Assembly: GCF_025854335.1 (NCBI RefSeq)
Contig: NZ_CP107716.1
Coordinates: 3,527,001-3,591,000 of the forward strand
Reading direction: 5' to 3'
Length of the DNA: 64,000 nt
From: Pelagibacterium flavum
GTDB lineage: Bacteria > Pseudomonadota > Alphaproteobacteria > Rhizobiales > Devosiaceae
Positions within the stretch are counted from its first letter, which is position 1. Every line of letters starts with the position of its first letter. This document shows positions 16,820 through 26,763 of the stretch, piece after piece. The notes beneath the pieces are model-generated. The model ran no database searches. It was given only the letters and a program-made list of their open reading frames with translations, and had not been told where the DNA came from. The position numbers were made by a program, and so were the translations under genes.

Positions 16820-17553
16820 TCTGGTTGCTGCTTGTCGGCGCCGTGGCGCTGATCGCGCTCTATCTCTATTCACTTTTTGTGCAGGGCGAGATCCGGCAAT
16901 TGGTGCGCACGTTGCGCTGGGTTGTGGGGGGCGGACTTGTCGCAGGCGCGGCGTTGCTTGGCCTGCGTGGGCAAATGCTCTTGGCCAGTTTCATGGCGGC
17001 GGGCGGGCTGGGCGTCTTGATGCGCGGACGGCTGGGGCCGATCGATTTCGGGGCCGGCCTGTCGAGCCCGAACAATGTCTCGAGCGTTTCTTCGGCCTAT
17101 CTCGACATGAAACTCGAACACGAAACGGGGTCGGTTTCGGGCACTGTGCGGGCGGGGCATTTTGCCGGACGCGAATTGGCCGACCTTTCAGCGGAAGAGT
17201 GCTGGGCGCTCTATGATGAAGTGGGCGATGATCCGGACTCGCTGGCACTTTACAAAAGCTGGCTGGACGCCAATCGCGCCGGTTGGCGCGACTATTTCGC
17301 CAGTGAGTTCGGAATGGAAACCGGCGATGAGGAAGCCGAGGCCTCCCACACGGCGCCCGGCGTCAGCGGGCTGGAGGAAGCCTATGAGGTGCTCGGGCTG
17401 GAACCGGGAGCCAGTGCCGAGGCGATCAAGGCGGCACATCGCAAACTGATGAAAAAGGTCCACCCCGACACGGGCGGATCGGCGTTTCTGGCCGCCAAGA
17501 TCAACCAGGCCAAGGATTTGCTGCTCAAGGAGACCGCCTCGCGCAAGCCGTGA
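16816..17553 (+). CDS. Membrane-anchored J-domain (DnaJ-like) protein
   Basis: Protein of 245 aa with hydrophobic helices at about 2-22 and 35-69, a soluble middle region, and a C-terminal J domain from about residue 187. The essential tripeptide H216-P217-D218 lies in KKVHPDTGG, preceded by [22 protein letters not shown]. The C-terminal position of the J domain and the N-terminal membrane anchor recall DjlA/TIM14-type co-chaperones, which recruit DnaK to the membrane. It is coupled by a 4-nt overlap to the VWA gene and probably directs DnaK to that protein or its partner. Confidence 0.88.
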   Translation: MIWLLLVGAVALIALYLYSLFVQGEIRQLVRTLRWVVGGGLVAGAALLGLRGQMLLASFMAAGGLGVLMRGRLGPIDFGAGLSSPNNVSSVSSAYLDMKLEHETGSVSGTVRAGHFAGRELADLSAEECWALYDEVGDDPDSLALYKSWLDANRAGWRDYFASEFGMETGDEEAEASHTAPGVSGLEEAYEVLGLEPGASAEAIKAAHRKLMKKVHPDTGGSAFLAAKINQAKDLLLKETASRKP

Positions 17554-17674
17554 GGGAAAACGCGTTGTTTTCCACAGGCGGTTGTAACACCGCCACGCAC
17601 TGATAGACTTTGCTCAGTTTGATCGCCCCGGGCCGCTGTTGTCTGGTGGCCTGAACAAGAAATGAGTGGGGTTC

Positions 17675-19675
17675 ATGTTTTCGGGTTTCGTCATCAATCC
17701 ACCGGTCTTTTTCGGCGCCATAATCATTATTGCCGTCTTCCTTTTGATCGGGGTCGTGGTGCCCGATCAGGCAGCCGATATCTTTTCCGCATTGCAGGCC
17801 GGTATTCTTGGCAATTTCGGCTGGCTGTACCTGCTGTCGGTGGGCATTTTCCTCGCGGCGGTGCTGCTGTTTTCGCTGGGGCGCTTCGGATCGCTCAAGC
17901 TGGGACCCGACGATGCGACGCCGGACTTCAAATATCTCTCCTGGATAGCGATGCTGTTTGCGGCCGGCATGGGAATCGGGCTGATGTTTTATGCCGTCGG
18001 CGAACCGATGACCCATTTTTACGCTCCGCCGACCGCCGAGCCGGGCAGTATCGCGGCAATGCGCGAATCGATGGCGGTGACGTTTTTTCACTGGGGCATC
18101 CATGCCTGGGCGATCTATGCCGTGGTGGGGCTGTCGCTGGCCTATTTCGGCTATCGCTACAACCTGCCCCTGACCATACGGTCCGGGCTTTACCCACTGC
18201 TCAGGAGCCGGATCAACGGACCGATCGGGCACGCTGTCGACATCTTCGCCATTGTGGGCACGATGTTTGGAATCGCCACCTCGCTGGGGCTCGGGGTCAA
18301 CCAGATCAATGCCGGGCTCAACTATCTGGTCGGCCTGCCGATCGGACCGCAGGTGCAGGTGCCGCTGATCGCGATCATCACGACGCTGGCAACCGTCTCG
18401 GTGGTCACGGGGCTCGACAAAGGCGTGCGCATCCTTTCGGAAACCAATCTGGTCGTGGCCGTTCTGCTCATGGTGTTCGTGCTGATCGTGGGGCCGACGG
18501 CGGATCTTTTCCGCGATTTCGTTCAGAATATCGGGCTCTATCTCGATACGCTGCTGTTGCGGACCTTCAACATCTATGCCTATGAGCCCACGCCCTGGGT
18601 CGATGGCTGGACGCTGTTCTACTGGGCCTGGTGGATTTCGTGGTCGCCGTTCGTTGGCATGTTCATCGCGCGCATTTCGCGCGGGCGCACGGTGCGCGAA
18701 TTCATCGTCGCGGTGCTGTTCATCCCGGCCGGCTTCACCTTTTTCTGGATGACGGTGTTCGGCAATACGGCGATGTTTATCGACACCGGGGTGGCGGCCG
18801 GAGAACTGGGCGCGGCGGTGGCCAACGACGTGGCGGTGGGGCTGTTCCAGTTCTTTACCTACCTGCCGCTCCCGGCGGTCACCTCGACGCTGGCAGTCAT
18901 TCTCGTTGCGGTGTTTTTCATCACCTCCTCGGATTCGGGTTCGCTGGTCGTGGACACCATCGCGGCCGGCGGGGAGACGGAAACCTCAACCGCGCAGCGC
19001 ATCTTCTGGTGCGTCATGGAGGGCGTTGTGGCGGCCGGGCTATTGCTGGCAGGCGGGCTCGGTGCGCTGCAATCGGCGACCATCGCAAGCGCCCTGCCCT
19101 TCACATTCGTGATGCTTGCGCTGGTGTGGTCCCTTTATGTCGGCATGCGGGCCGACCTTGCCCAGCAGGACGCGCAAGCGGCCTCACCCCATTCCGGACC
19201 GGCCCATCCTGCCTCGGGGCTGACCTGGCAAAGGCGGCTGGCCCTGATGCTCAAGGCGCCAACGCTCAGGGAGGTCAAGGCCTTCATCGGCGGCGACGCC
19301 AAGGCGGCGCTCGAACAGGTGCGGGACGAATTGGCCAAGCGCGGTTGGGAGGCGCATCTGGAAGAGGACGAGGCGGCCGGGACCATCGCGCTGGTGGCAC
19401 CGTCCGAGGCGATGCGCAACTTCGTTTACGGCCTGCAGAGCGCCGAACAGCCTCTGGCGGCGTTCACGGCCTTTGAGGCCAGCCGGCCCGAAGTGCGCCA
19501 CGAGGCGCGGACCTATTTCTCGGATGGTTCGAAAGGCTATGATGTGATGGGGATGACGCGCGAGCAGCTCATAGCGGACGTGCTGGTCCAGTTCGAGCGC
19601 TACCTGGCGCTGGTCCAGATGCCGGCGTCCCAGCTCGTGAGCGCAGCCCCCGAGCACAGCGTCGAGACAAGCTAA
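17675..19675 (+). CDS. BCCT-family betaine/choline/carnitine transporter
   Basis: Secondary transporter of 666 aa with about 12 membrane helices (residues 1-500) and a long cytoplasmic C-terminal tail of about 150 residues. Family signatures are [14 protein letters not shown] and the Trp-rich substrate helix [29 protein letters not shown]. The GMGIG motif is that of sodium-coupled members such as BetP, while the length and long tail resemble BetT; so the coupling ion and substrate (choline or glycine betaine) are open. It imports osmoprotectant. ATG 17675 is used; a GTG at 17666 is possible. It appears to be a single-gene unit. Confidence 0.93.
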   Translation: MFSGFVINPPVFFGAIIIIAVFLLIGVVVPDQAADIFSALQAGILGNFGWLYLLSVGIFLAAVLLFSLGRFGSLKLGPDDATPDFKYLSWIAMLFAAGMGIGLMFYAVGEPMTHFYAPPTAEPGSIAAMRESMAVTFFHWGIHAWAIYAVVGLSLAYFGYRYNLPLTIRSGLYPLLRSRINGPIGHAVDIFAIVGTMFGIATSLGLGVNQINAGLNYLVGLPIGPQVQVPLIAIITTLATVSVVTGLDKGVRILSETNLVVAVLLMVFVLIVGPTADLFRDFVQNIGLYLDTLLLRTFNIYAYEPTPWVDGWTLFYWAWWISWSPFVGMFIARISRGRTVREFIVAVLFIPAGFTFFWMTVFGNTAMFIDTGVAAGELGAAVANDVAVGLFQFFTYLPLPAVTSTLAVILVAVFFITSSDSGSLVVDTIAAGGETETSTAQRIFWCVMEGVVAAGLLLAGGLGALQSATIASALPFTFVMLALVWSLYVGMRADLAQQDAQAASPHSGPAHPASGLTWQRRLALMLKAPTLREVKAFIGGDAKAALEQVRDELAKRGWEAHLEEDEAAGTIALVAPSEAMRNFVYGLQSAEQPLAAFTAFEASRPEVRHEARTYFSDGSKGYDVMGMTREQLIADVLVQFERYLALVQMPASQLVSAAPEHSVETS

Positions 19676-19682
19676 GGCAGTT

Positions 19683-19704
19683 CGGGGAGGGCAAGCCCTC
19701 CCCG
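19683..19704. terminator. GC-rich hairpin between convergent genes
   Basis: CGGGGAGGGC (19683-19692) pairs perfectly with GCCCTCCCCG (19695-19704), leaving only a 2-nt spacer. It lies 7 bp after the BCCT stop and 5 bp before the end of the convergent GNAT gene. There is no T-tract on either side, so termination is inferred from position and stem strength and could serve both strands. Confidence 0.6.
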
Positions 19705-19709
19705 ACCGT

Positions 19710-20147
19710 TCAGTAGTTCTTCATTTTCAGATGAGGAATGCCGGCGTCCATGAACTGGTCGCCAAAGGCGACGAACCCGAGACGGGCGTAAAAGCCCGTC
19801 TTGTCGGACTGGCTTTCAAGATAGCAGCGCGGCTGACCGTTTTCGCCCGCCACCTGCACCGCAAACTCGATGAGCCGGGCGCCGAGCCCTTTTCCGCGAT
19901 GGGACGCCGCGATCGCCACACGGCCGATCTTGGCATGCTCGGGCTTGAACAGGATGCGGGCGGCCGCAACGACCGCGCCATCGAAGATGCCCACGATGTG
20001 GGCGGCCGTCATGTCGTCGGCATCGTGCTCGAGCTCTTGCGGCACGTTTTGCTCGATCACGAACACCTCCCGCCGCAGGGCAAAGCCGAGATTGCACAGC
20101 GGCGAGAAGACCGGGACGGCGAGCAGCGTGAAGTCGTGTTGCGCCAT
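19710..20147 (-). CDS. GNAT N-acetyltransferase (ElaA-like)
   Basis: Acetyltransferase of 145 aa. The acetyl-CoA loop is in IGRVAIAASHRGKGLGARLIEFA (the R-G-x-G-x-G pattern), preceded by LRREVFVIEQNVPQELEHDADD, which is characteristic of the ElaA/YjcF subgroup. The substrate is unknown. Its ATG overlaps the edd stop by 1 nt, making it the last gene of the amino-sugar kinase-zwf-pgl-edd operon. That coupling is the only hint that the target could be related to sugar metabolism. Confidence 0.87.
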   Translation of the reverse strand: MAQHDFTLLAVPVFSPLCNLGFALRREVFVIEQNVPQELEHDADDMTAAHIVGIFDGAVVAAARILFKPEHAKIGRVAIAASHRGKGLGARLIEFAVQVAGENGQPRCYLESQSDKTGFYARLGFVAFGDQFMDAGIPHLKMKNY

Positions 20148-21961
20148 CAGGCGAAAACGCTCGCGCCGCGATCGGCTGTGCCCACGAGTTGCCGGAACCC
20201 GGCGAACAATTCGCGGCCCATGCCGTAATGCTGGTCCGTCAAATCCTCGGTGGCCGCCGGGCGGGCCGCAAACTCCTCGGCATCGCCCAGGTAGTCAAGC
20301 GTTCCGGTTTCGGCATCGAGGCGCAGCAGATCGCCATCCCTCACCCTGGAGATGGGTCCGCCATCGGCGGCCTCGGGGGTCATGTGGATGGCGGCGGGCA
20401 CCTTGCCCGAAGCGCCCGACATGCGCCCGTCGGTGACCAGCGCCACCTTGATGCCCCGATCCTGCAGAATGCCGAGCACTGGCGTGAGCTTGTGCAATTC
20501 GGGCATGCCGATGGCCTTGGGGCCCTGAAAGCGGATAACGGCGATAAAATCGGAGGTCAATTCGCCGGCCTTGAAGGCGTCCTGCAGGCCCTGCTGGGAG
20601 TGAAAGACCCGCGCTGGCGCCTGGACGAGTCGGTTTTCGGCCTTGACGGCGGAGATCTTGATGACCGATTTGCCCAGATTGCCCGAGAGCAGTTTCAACC
20701 CGCCGGACTTGGCGAAGGGCTCGCTGGCCACGGTCAGCACCTTGGGGTTGCCGCTCTGGGCAGGTGCCGGCTCAAAAGTCAGCTCTTCTTCGATATAGCG
20801 CGGCTCTTTGGTGTAGGCGTCGAGCCCCTTGCCCCAGACGGTGGTCACATCGTCATGGAGATAGCCCGCGTCGCGCAGTTCGCGGATGAGGAACCCCATG
20901 CCGCCGGCCGCATGGAAATGGTTCACGTCGGCCAGACCGTTGGGATAGACGCGCGCCAGAAGCGGAACGACGTCGGAGAGGACAGACATGTCTTCCCAAG
21001 TGATCTTCAAACCCGCCGCGTTGGCCATGGCAACAAGGTGCATTGTGTGATTGGTCGAGCCGCCCGTGGCGAGCAGGCCGACCAGGCCGTTGACTATGGA
21101 TTTTTCGTCAATGACGTGACCGGCGGGAGTATATTCATTGCCCTGCGCGGTAATGGCCAGCGCCCGTTTGGTGGCGGCTTTGGTCAGCGCATCGCGCAGC
21201 GGGGTGCCCGGATTGACGAAGCTGGCGCCGGGCAGGTGCAGGCCCATGATTTCCATGAGCATCTGATTGGAATTGGCGGTGCCGTAAAAGGTGCAGGTGC
21301 CGGGACCGTGATAGGATTTGGATTCGGCTTCGAGCAGCTCGTCGCGCCCGACCTTGCCTTCCATATAGAGCTGACGAACGCGCGCCTTTTCATCGTTGGG
21401 CAGGCCGGTGGTCATCGGACCGGCGGGGATGAACACCGCGGGCAGATGCCCGAAGGTCAGAGCCGAGATGACGAGGCCGGGGACGATCTTGTCACAAATG
21501 CCAAGGAAAACCGCGGCATCGAACATGTTGTGGGACAGGCCGACGGCAGCGGCCATGGCAATCACATCGCGGGAAAACAGCGAAAGATCCATGCCGAGCT
21601 GGCCCTGGGTCACGCCATCGCACATGGCGGGCACGCCACCCGCGACCTGGGCAACACCACCGGCCTCGCGCGCTGCCTCGCGGATGATGGCAGGGTAGGT
21701 CTCATAGGGCTGATGGGCCGATAGCATGTCATTGTAGGAGGTGATGATGCCCAGATTGAGCGCCTGGTCGCCAGCCAGCTGAGCCTTGTCGGAGGGACCG
21801 CATGCTGCAAAGCCGTGGGCGAGATTGCCGCACGAAAGCGCCGAGCGGTAAACGCCCTGGGCGCGCGCCTTGTCGAGCCGGTCGAGATAGGTGCGGCGCG
21901 AGGCTTCCGAGCGCCGCGCGATGGCGTCGGTCACGTCCTTGATTGTGGTTTTTACGGTCAT
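20147..21961 (-). CDS. edd: Phosphogluconate dehydratase
   Basis: Entner-Doudoroff enzyme that dehydrates 6-phosphogluconate to 2-keto-3-deoxy-6-phosphogluconate. At 604 aa it is the usual length of the IlvD/Edd family (Fe-S dehydratases). Characteristic stretches are [60 protein letters not shown] and [15 protein letters not shown]; the Cys residues in the second, third and fourth are the expected cluster ligands. It lies 51 bp after pgl in the kinase-zwf-pgl-edd-GNAT operon. The aldolase eda is not in the window. Confidence 0.97.
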   Translation of the reverse strand: MTVKTTIKDVTDAIARRSEASRRTYLDRLDKARAQGVYRSALSCGNLAHGFAACGPSDKAQLAGDQALNLGIITSYNDMLSAHQPYETYPAIIREAAREAGGVAQVAGGVPAMCDGVTQGQLGMDLSLFSRDVIAMAAAVGLSHNMFDAAVFLGICDKIVPGLVISALTFGHLPAVFIPAGPMTTGLPNDEKARVRQLYMEGKVGRDELLEAESKSYHGPGTCTFYGTANSNQMLMEIMGLHLPGASFVNPGTPLRDALTKAATKRALAITAQGNEYTPAGHVIDEKSIVNGLVGLLATGGSTNHTMHLVAMANAAGLKITWEDMSVLSDVVPLLARVYPNGLADVNHFHAAGGMGFLIRELRDAGYLHDDVTTVWGKGLDAYTKEPRYIEEELTFEPAPAQSGNPKVLTVASEPFAKSGGLKLLSGNLGKSVIKISAVKAENRLVQAPARVFHSQQGLQDAFKAGELTSDFIAVIRFQGPKAIGMPELHKLTPVLGILQDRGIKVALVTDGRMSGASGKVPAAIHMTPEAADGGPISRVRDGDLLRLDAETGTLDYLGDAEEFAARPAATEDLTDQHYGMGRELFAGFRQLVGTADRGASVFA

Positions 21962-22012
21962 GGTCGCCTCCTTAGCGAGGATGAAGGAGGTGACCCTGGG
22001 TCTGGTTGGGCC

Positions 22013-22711
22013 TCAGGGACACCAGAAGAGGGAAACGGGAATATGGTTTTGTGAAAGGACGGCGCGCACCGGCATGGATTCGACCGGGCCGGTCTGAAGC
22101 GCCTTGTCGAGCACCTGGGCTTTTTCATCGCCTTCGATGTGGAGATAGAGGGCGCGCGTGGCCAGCAGACGGGGCAGTGTGAAGGTGACGCGCGGTTCGC
22201 CCGCGCCGGGGGCATTGATGGCGATGAGCGGGCCATCGGCATTGAGCGCGTCCTGAAGCGTGTCGCCGCCGGGAAAGAACGAGGCGGTGTGGCCGTCATT
22301 GCCCATGCCGAGGACCACGGCATCGAAGGGCATGGGCAGGCAATCGAGAGCGGCGTTGGCCTTTGCGATCCCCGCCGCGTCGGGCTCGGGCGTCCCGGCG
22401 TAAAGCGGGACAAAGGCAGCGACGGCGGCGGGACCGGCCAGAAGATGTTCCTTTACCAGCCGCGCGTTCGAGCGTTCGGAATTTTCGTCCACCCAGCGCT
22501 CGTCGACAAGGGTGATCGCCACATTTTCCCAATCGACGTCCTGGCGCGCTCCGAGCACTTCGAAGAAGCGTTTGGGGGTCGAGCCGCCGGAAACGGCAAG
22601 CGAAGCCGTGCCGCGTTCATCGAGCCCGGCATTGAGGTTTTCGGCAATTGCATCGGCAAGGGTTTCGGCCAGCCGGTCCTTTGTCGAAAAGACGTTGCGC
22701 TCAATGGTCAT
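22013..22711 (-). CDS. pgl: 6-phosphogluconolactonase
   Basis: Hydrolyses 6-phosphogluconolactone to 6-phosphogluconate. The 232-aa product belongs to the glucosamine/galactosamine-6-phosphate isomerase fold family (DevB/Pgl type), with LAVSGGSTPKRFFEVLG near the N-terminus, ITLVDERWV and VVLGMGNDGHTASFFPG, the last being the lactonase signature with its conserved His. It lies 18 bp downstream of zwf and 51 bp upstream of edd, in pathway order. Confidence 0.95.
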   Translation of the reverse strand: MTIERNVFSTKDRLAETLADAIAENLNAGLDERGTASLAVSGGSTPKRFFEVLGARQDVDWENVAITLVDERWVDENSERSNARLVKEHLLAGPAAVAAFVPLYAGTPEPDAAGIAKANAALDCLPMPFDAVVLGMGNDGHTASFFPGGDTLQDALNADGPLIAINAPGAGEPRVTFTLPRLLATRALYLHIEGDEKAQVLDKALQTGPVESMPVRAVLSQNHIPVSLFWCP

Positions 22712-22729
22712 CGCGGTCTCCCAGATGTT

Positions 22730-24211
22730 TCAGGCATCGCCTTCGTGCCAGGTGCGGCCGTCGCGCTCGATCAGCGCGACCGAGGCAGTCGGCCCCCATG
22801 TTCCCGCAGTGTAGGTCTGGGGGGCATCTGACGCATTGTCCCAGGCCTGACGGATCGGGTCGATCCAGCGCCATGCGGCCTCAAGCTCGTCGCGGCGCAT
22901 GAACAGGGTCTGATTGCCGCGAATAACATCCATCAAAAGCCGCTCATAGGCTTCGGGGGTGCGTTCGGAAAAGGTTTCGGCAAAGGACAGATTGAGCGGC
23001 ACCTCGCGCAGGCGCATACCGCCGGGACCGGGATCCTTGATCATCAAAAACAGCTTCACGCCCTCGTCGGGCTGCAGGCGCAGGACAAGCTTGTTGGGCC
23101 TTGGCGCGCCTTCGGCATGATCGAATATGGAATGGGGGATGGCGCGGAACTGAATGACGATTTCCGAAACACGCGAGGGCAGACGCTTGCCGGTGCGCAG
23201 ATAAAAGGGCACGCCGGACCAGCGCCAGTTCTCCACCTCGGCCTTGATCGCAACAAAGGTTTCGGTTTTCGAGCCCTTCTTGTCCTCGGGCAATTCGTCC
23301 TGATAGGAGGTGACCGAACCGCCATTGACCGCGCCGCCCTTGTATTGACCGCGCACGGTAAACTTGGAGACATTGTCGCCGGTGATGGGCTTTAGCGAGC
23401 GCAGGACCTTAAGCTTTTCGTCGCGCAGGGCATTGGCATCGTCAGACGCCGGAGGCTCCATGGCGACGAGGCACAAAAGCTGCATCATATGGTTTTGCAC
23501 CATATCGCGCAGGGCGCCGGAATCGTCGTAATAGCCGCGCGTGCCCGCGCCGACATCCTCGGCTACCGTGATCTGGACGTGGTCGATATGGGCGGCGTCC
23601 CAGATGGGCTCGAACAGGATATTGCCGAAGCGCAGGGCCAGAAGGTTCTGGACGGTTTCCTTACCGAGATAGTGATCGATGCGGTAAACCTGATCTTCGG
23701 CGAAGACCTCGGATATCGCATCGTTGATTTCCATCGAGGATTCGAGGTCGTGCCCCAGGGGCTTTTCGACCACGACGCGGGCATCGCGGCGCCAATAGCC
23801 CTTGTTGTCGAGATAATCGCAGATGGGTCCGAACAGGGAGGGAGCCACCGCGAGATAGAAGGCGCGCTCGATCTCGGGTTCTGTGCGCAGGGCCTTTTCG
23901 AGATCGGCCCAGCCGTCCTTGTCGGTCACATCGTTGGCGATATAGGAAAAGCACGAGATGAATCGGGCGATCACATCCTTGTGCTGATCGACCTTTTCAA
24001 CAAATTCAGTGACCGCCTCGCGGGCGAATTTCTGGAAATCGGCATCGGAGAGTTCCGAACGCGACACGCCGATGATGCGCGAGCGCTCATCGAACTGGCC
24101 ATCGGCAAAGCGATGATAGAGCGCGGGGATCAGCTTGCGCCGGGTCAGATCACCAGTGGCACCGAACACCACATAATCGAATGGCTGGACCGGAATAATG
24201 CGTGCGGACAA
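22730..24211 (-). CDS. zwf: Glucose-6-phosphate 1-dehydrogenase
   Basis: Oxidises glucose-6-phosphate to 6-phosphogluconolactone, reducing NADP. The 493-aa product has the nucleotide-binding loop VVFGATGDLTRRKL and the catalytic motif RIDHYLGKE with its conserved His, plus KPLGHDL. The start is TTG 24211: a GGAGG sits 7 nt upstream and the N-terminus then reads MSARIIPVQPFDYVVFGATG; no ATG is available upstream of the nucleotide loop. It is 24 bp after the amino-sugar kinase gene. Confidence 0.96.
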   Translation of the reverse strand: MSARIIPVQPFDYVVFGATGDLTRRKLIPALYHRFADGQFDERSRIIGVSRSELSDADFQKFAREAVTEFVEKVDQHKDVIARFISCFSYIANDVTDKDGWADLEKALRTEPEIERAFYLAVAPSLFGPICDYLDNKGYWRRDARVVVEKPLGHDLESSMEINDAISEVFAEDQVYRIDHYLGKETVQNLLALRFGNILFEPIWDAAHIDHVQITVAEDVGAGTRGYYDDSGALRDMVQNHMMQLLCLVAMEPPASDDANALRDEKLKVLRSLKPITGDNVSKFTVRGQYKGGAVNGGSVTSYQDELPEDKKGSKTETFVAIKAEVENWRWSGVPFYLRTGKRLPSRVSEIVIQFRAIPHSIFDHAEGAPRPNKLVLRLQPDEGVKLFLMIKDPGPGGMRLREVPLNLSFAETFSERTPEAYERLLMDVIRGNQTLFMRRDELEAAWRWIDPIRQAWDNASDAPQTYTAGTWGPTASVALIERDGRTWHEGDA

Positions 24212-24235
24212 GGACGGGCCTCCGTCATTAACAAA

Positions 24236-25111
24236 TTAGCGGGCGGCGTTCTGGCGGGCCAGGATCACAGCGCCATGCAAAGGTTCGGCGCGGGGCAGAG
24301 AGACGTAATCGCCATAGCGGATTTCGAGCAAAGGCATAAGCCTCTGGCCAAAGCCGCCGACAATGGCCAGTCTGTCTGCACCACAGGATTTGAAGTAAGA
24401 CACATAGCGATCGATATAGCCAAGCTCGATTTCCATCAGCTCGGCGGCGACCGGATCGCCTTTTTCGAAATATTCGATGAAAAGCGGCATCAGCGCGCCA
24501 TAATCGGCGGGCTGGCGCCTGTCGAAACTCCAGGCCATCACCGCATTGAGATCGCCGCCCAGTTCGGCGAGGACAGCCTCGGTGAGCGGCGAGGTTGCGA
24601 CCAAACCGTCATGGGCCTCGACCGTGTAGCGCACAAGTTCGCGCCCCAAAATGGCACCCGACATCTGATCGCCGATGTGAAAACCCCAGCCGCCGACCTG
24701 AAAACGCTGGCCTTCGACCAGCGCCATGCCCGCCGAGCCGGTTCCGACAATAATGACCGCGCCATCCTCGCCCTCATGGGCGCCGGCGCGGGCGATGTCG
24801 ATATCGTCATAGACGGTGACATGGGCGAAGGGCCACGGGCGCAGCGCGAAAGCCTCGCGCGCCGAGGGCAGCCGTGCGCCGGCCATGCCAAAGCACGCCT
24901 CGGTGTTTGCGGTTTCCCCATAATCGAGCCCGGCCAGGGCAAACACCTGCCTTGTGCCTTCCTGAATGGAGGCATAGGCCGGATCGCCGCCTTCGAGCTG
25001 GAGATTGGACCGCCCGCCACGCGCTTCGGCGAGGGTTTCAAGGTTGGCATCGGCGAGGCGGATGCGGCAATTGGTGCCGCCGCCATCAACGCCGAGGAAG
25101 TATTTTGGCAC
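24236..25111 (-). CDS. BadF/BadG-family amino-sugar kinase (glucosamine or N-acetylglucosamine kinase)
   Basis: ASKHA-fold kinase of 291 aa. Phosphate loop 1 is FLGVDGGGTNCRIRLAD; the second region is GAVIIVGTGSAGMAL followed by VGGWGFHIGDQMSGAILGRE, typical of the BadF/BadG/BcrA family members that phosphorylate glucosamine or GlcNAc. The GTG at 25111 is used; a GGGGAG lies about 11 nt upstream. It is first in an operon with zwf, pgl and edd. The nagA/murQ locus at 56-64 kb has no kinase, so this one is a good candidate to phosphorylate the imported amino sugar. Other hexoses remain possible. Confidence 0.85.
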   Translation of the reverse strand: MPKYFLGVDGGGTNCRIRLADANLETLAEARGGRSNLQLEGGDPAYASIQEGTRQVFALAGLDYGETANTEACFGMAGARLPSAREAFALRPWPFAHVTVYDDIDIARAGAHEGEDGAVIIVGTGSAGMALVEGQRFQVGGWGFHIGDQMSGAILGRELVRYTVEAHDGLVATSPLTEAVLAELGGDLNAVMAWSFDRRQPADYGALMPLFIEYFEKGDPVAAELMEIELGYIDRYVSYFKSCGADRLAIVGGFGQRLMPLLEIRYGDYVSLPRAEPLHGAVILARQNAAR

Positions 25112-25279
25112 GATCGGATCAGCTCCCCGTTTTCGCGGCGGACCATACTGCGCTTGCGCATAGGACGAAAGTATTATGAGGTCAAATCGTAAATCGGCCC
25201 GATGGAGCGATCAGGCTGGTTGAAGAGCTGAACGGGCGCAGCCATTTTGGCCCCGATACTGACAGCGGAGGGCATAGGT

Positions 25280-25810
25280 TTGGCAAATCACATTCTGGTT
25301 CTGGGCGGGACGCGTTCGGGAAAGACGGCGCTGGCCGAGCGCCTTGCCCTGCGGGACAGCGCGTCTCCCGCCTATCTGGCCACTGCCGAGGCGCTGGACG
25401 ATGAAATGATCGAGCGTGTTTCGGCCCACCAACGGGCCCGCGAGGGGCGATTTGCCACCATCGAGGAGCCGCTGGAGCTGCCGCAGGCACTGTTTGCGGC
25501 GGCGCAGGCCCATGATGTGATTCTGGTGGATTGCCTGACCTTGTGGATCACCAACCTTTTGAGCATGGAGCGCGACGTGGCCGAGGAGGTCGATCTGCTG
25601 GTCGAAGTGCTCGAAAATATCACCGACACCCAGGTGATCCTGGTTTCCAATGAGGTGGGGCTGGGGATCGTGCCCGACAACGCGCTGGCCCGCACGTTCC
25701 GGGATTTGACCGGGGCGGCGCATCAGGAATTGGCGGGGATTTGCGAGCACGTCTATTTCGTGGTTGCGGGGCTGCCCATGGTGGTCAAGGGCAAGACGCC
25801 CAAGCTTTAG
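25280..25810 (+). CDS. cobU: Adenosylcobinamide kinase / adenosylcobinamide-phosphate guanylyltransferase
   Basis: Bifunctional enzyme (CobU/CobP) of nucleotide-loop assembly: phosphorylates adenosylcobinamide, then transfers GMP. The 176-aa product has the P-loop LVLGGTRSGKTALAE and the signature VILVDCLTLWITNLL, then VSNEVGLGIVP. TTG 25280 is preceded by GGAGGG about 8 nt upstream; a TTG at 25247 has no comparable signal. Its 3' end overlaps the convergent cbiB gene by 4 bp. The upstream 168 bp is shared with the divergent sugar-kinase gene; no cobalamin riboswitch is seen there. Confidence 0.94.
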   Translation: MANHILVLGGTRSGKTALAERLALRDSASPAYLATAEALDDEMIERVSAHQRAREGRFATIEEPLELPQALFAAAQAHDVILVDCLTLWITNLLSMERDVAEEVDLLVEVLENITDTQVILVSNEVGLGIVPDNALARTFRDLTGAAHQELAGICEHVYFVVAGLPMVVKGKTPKL

Positions 25811-26763
25811 AAGACGATCGAAAATAGCGCCCATACGGCAAGGATGCCGAGGGCTATGAGCATGGCCTTGTCGTAAAGGCTTATGGCGGTTGCAATATCC
25901 TCGGCGGTGAGGTTGCGCTTGCCCTTACCCATTTTCGGCAGATCGAGCAGTTCGCCCTTGTAAGCGCGCGGGCCGCCGAGGCCGAAACCCAGCGCTCCGG
26001 CGATGGCGGCTTCGGGCCAGCCGGCGTTGGGCGAGGCGTGACCGGGTGCGTCGCGGCGGGCAGTTTCCCAGGCGGCTGTGGGGTCGGCTCGTGGCATGGC
26101 ACGGGCTGCCAGGGCGAACAGGGCGGCTGTCAAACGCGCGGGGATGAAATTGACCAGATCGTCGAGCTTGGCCGACGCCCAGCCGAAGGCGGCGTGGCGC
26201 TCGGAGCGGTGGCCGATCATGGAATCGGCGGTGTTGATGGCCTTGTAGATCGCGGCGCCGGGCAGGCCGAACAGGGCGAGATAGACCAGGGGGGCGATGA
26301 CACCGTCGGAGGTGTTTTCGGCCAGGGTCTCGATGGCGGCGCGGGAGACCCCCGCCTCGTCGAGTTCGGCGGTGTCGCGGCCCACGATGTGGGCGACTTC
26401 GCGGCGGGCGCCCTCGATGCCCTGTTCGCGCAGGGCGCGGGCGACGGCGAGGACGGCGTCGCGTAGGCCTTTCTGGGCGATCAGTGTCGAGGCGAGGAGG
26501 ATTTCTATGAGCCAGCCGAAGGGCAGGAAACGCAGGATCTGCTGGAGGCCGAGGGTGACGATGAGGACGGCGAGAACCACGATGGCGATGGCGATGGCGC
26601 CCGCTATCTTGCGGGAACCAAAGGATTTTTCGGGGTGGTTCTGGCGCTGGTCCAGAGCGTCGATCAGTTTGCCGATCCAGATGACCGGGTGGCCAATGCG
26701 ATCTGTGAGCCAGGCGGGGTAGCCGACGAAGCGCTCGAGAAGGGCGGCGAGAAAGGCGATCAC
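25807..26763 (-). CDS. cbiB: Adenosylcobinamide-phosphate synthase
   Basis: Membrane enzyme (CbiB/CobD) that attaches aminopropanol (or its phosphate) to adenosylcobyric acid. The 318-aa product has several membrane helices and family motifs RFVGYPAWLTDRIGHPVIWIG, ETLAENTSDGVIAPLVYLALFG and RSERHAAFGWASAKLDDLVNF. The start is GTG 26763, overlapping the cobQ stop as GTGA. It is last in the cobA-cobB-cobQ-cbiB operon. The name cobD is used for this gene in Pseudomonas-type nomenclature. Confidence 0.94.
   Translation of the reverse strand: MIAFLAALLERFVGYPAWLTDRIGHPVIWIGKLIDALDQRQNHPEKSFGSRKIAGAIAIAIVVLAVLIVTLGLQQILRFLPFGWLIEILLASTLIAQKGLRDAVLAVARALREQGIEGARREVAHIVGRDTAELDEAGVSRAAIETLAENTSDGVIAPLVYLALFGLPGAAIYKAINTADSMIGHRSERHAAFGWASAKLDDLVNFIPARLTAALFALAARAMPRADPTAAWETARRDAPGHASPNAGWPEAAIAGALGFGLGGPRAYKGELLDLPKMGKGKRNLTAEDIATAISLYDKAMLIALGILAVWALFSIVF

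Noticed and set aside
20189..25192. Two long plus-strand frames (511 and 567 codons) across edd, zwf and the kinase
   Set aside because: Both lie opposite unmistakable enzymes and show only low-complexity antisense translation.
25112..25279. Possible cobalamin riboswitch upstream of cobU
   Set aside because: No B12 box or GCCACTG/CGCAACTG-type core was found on either strand of the 168-bp gap.
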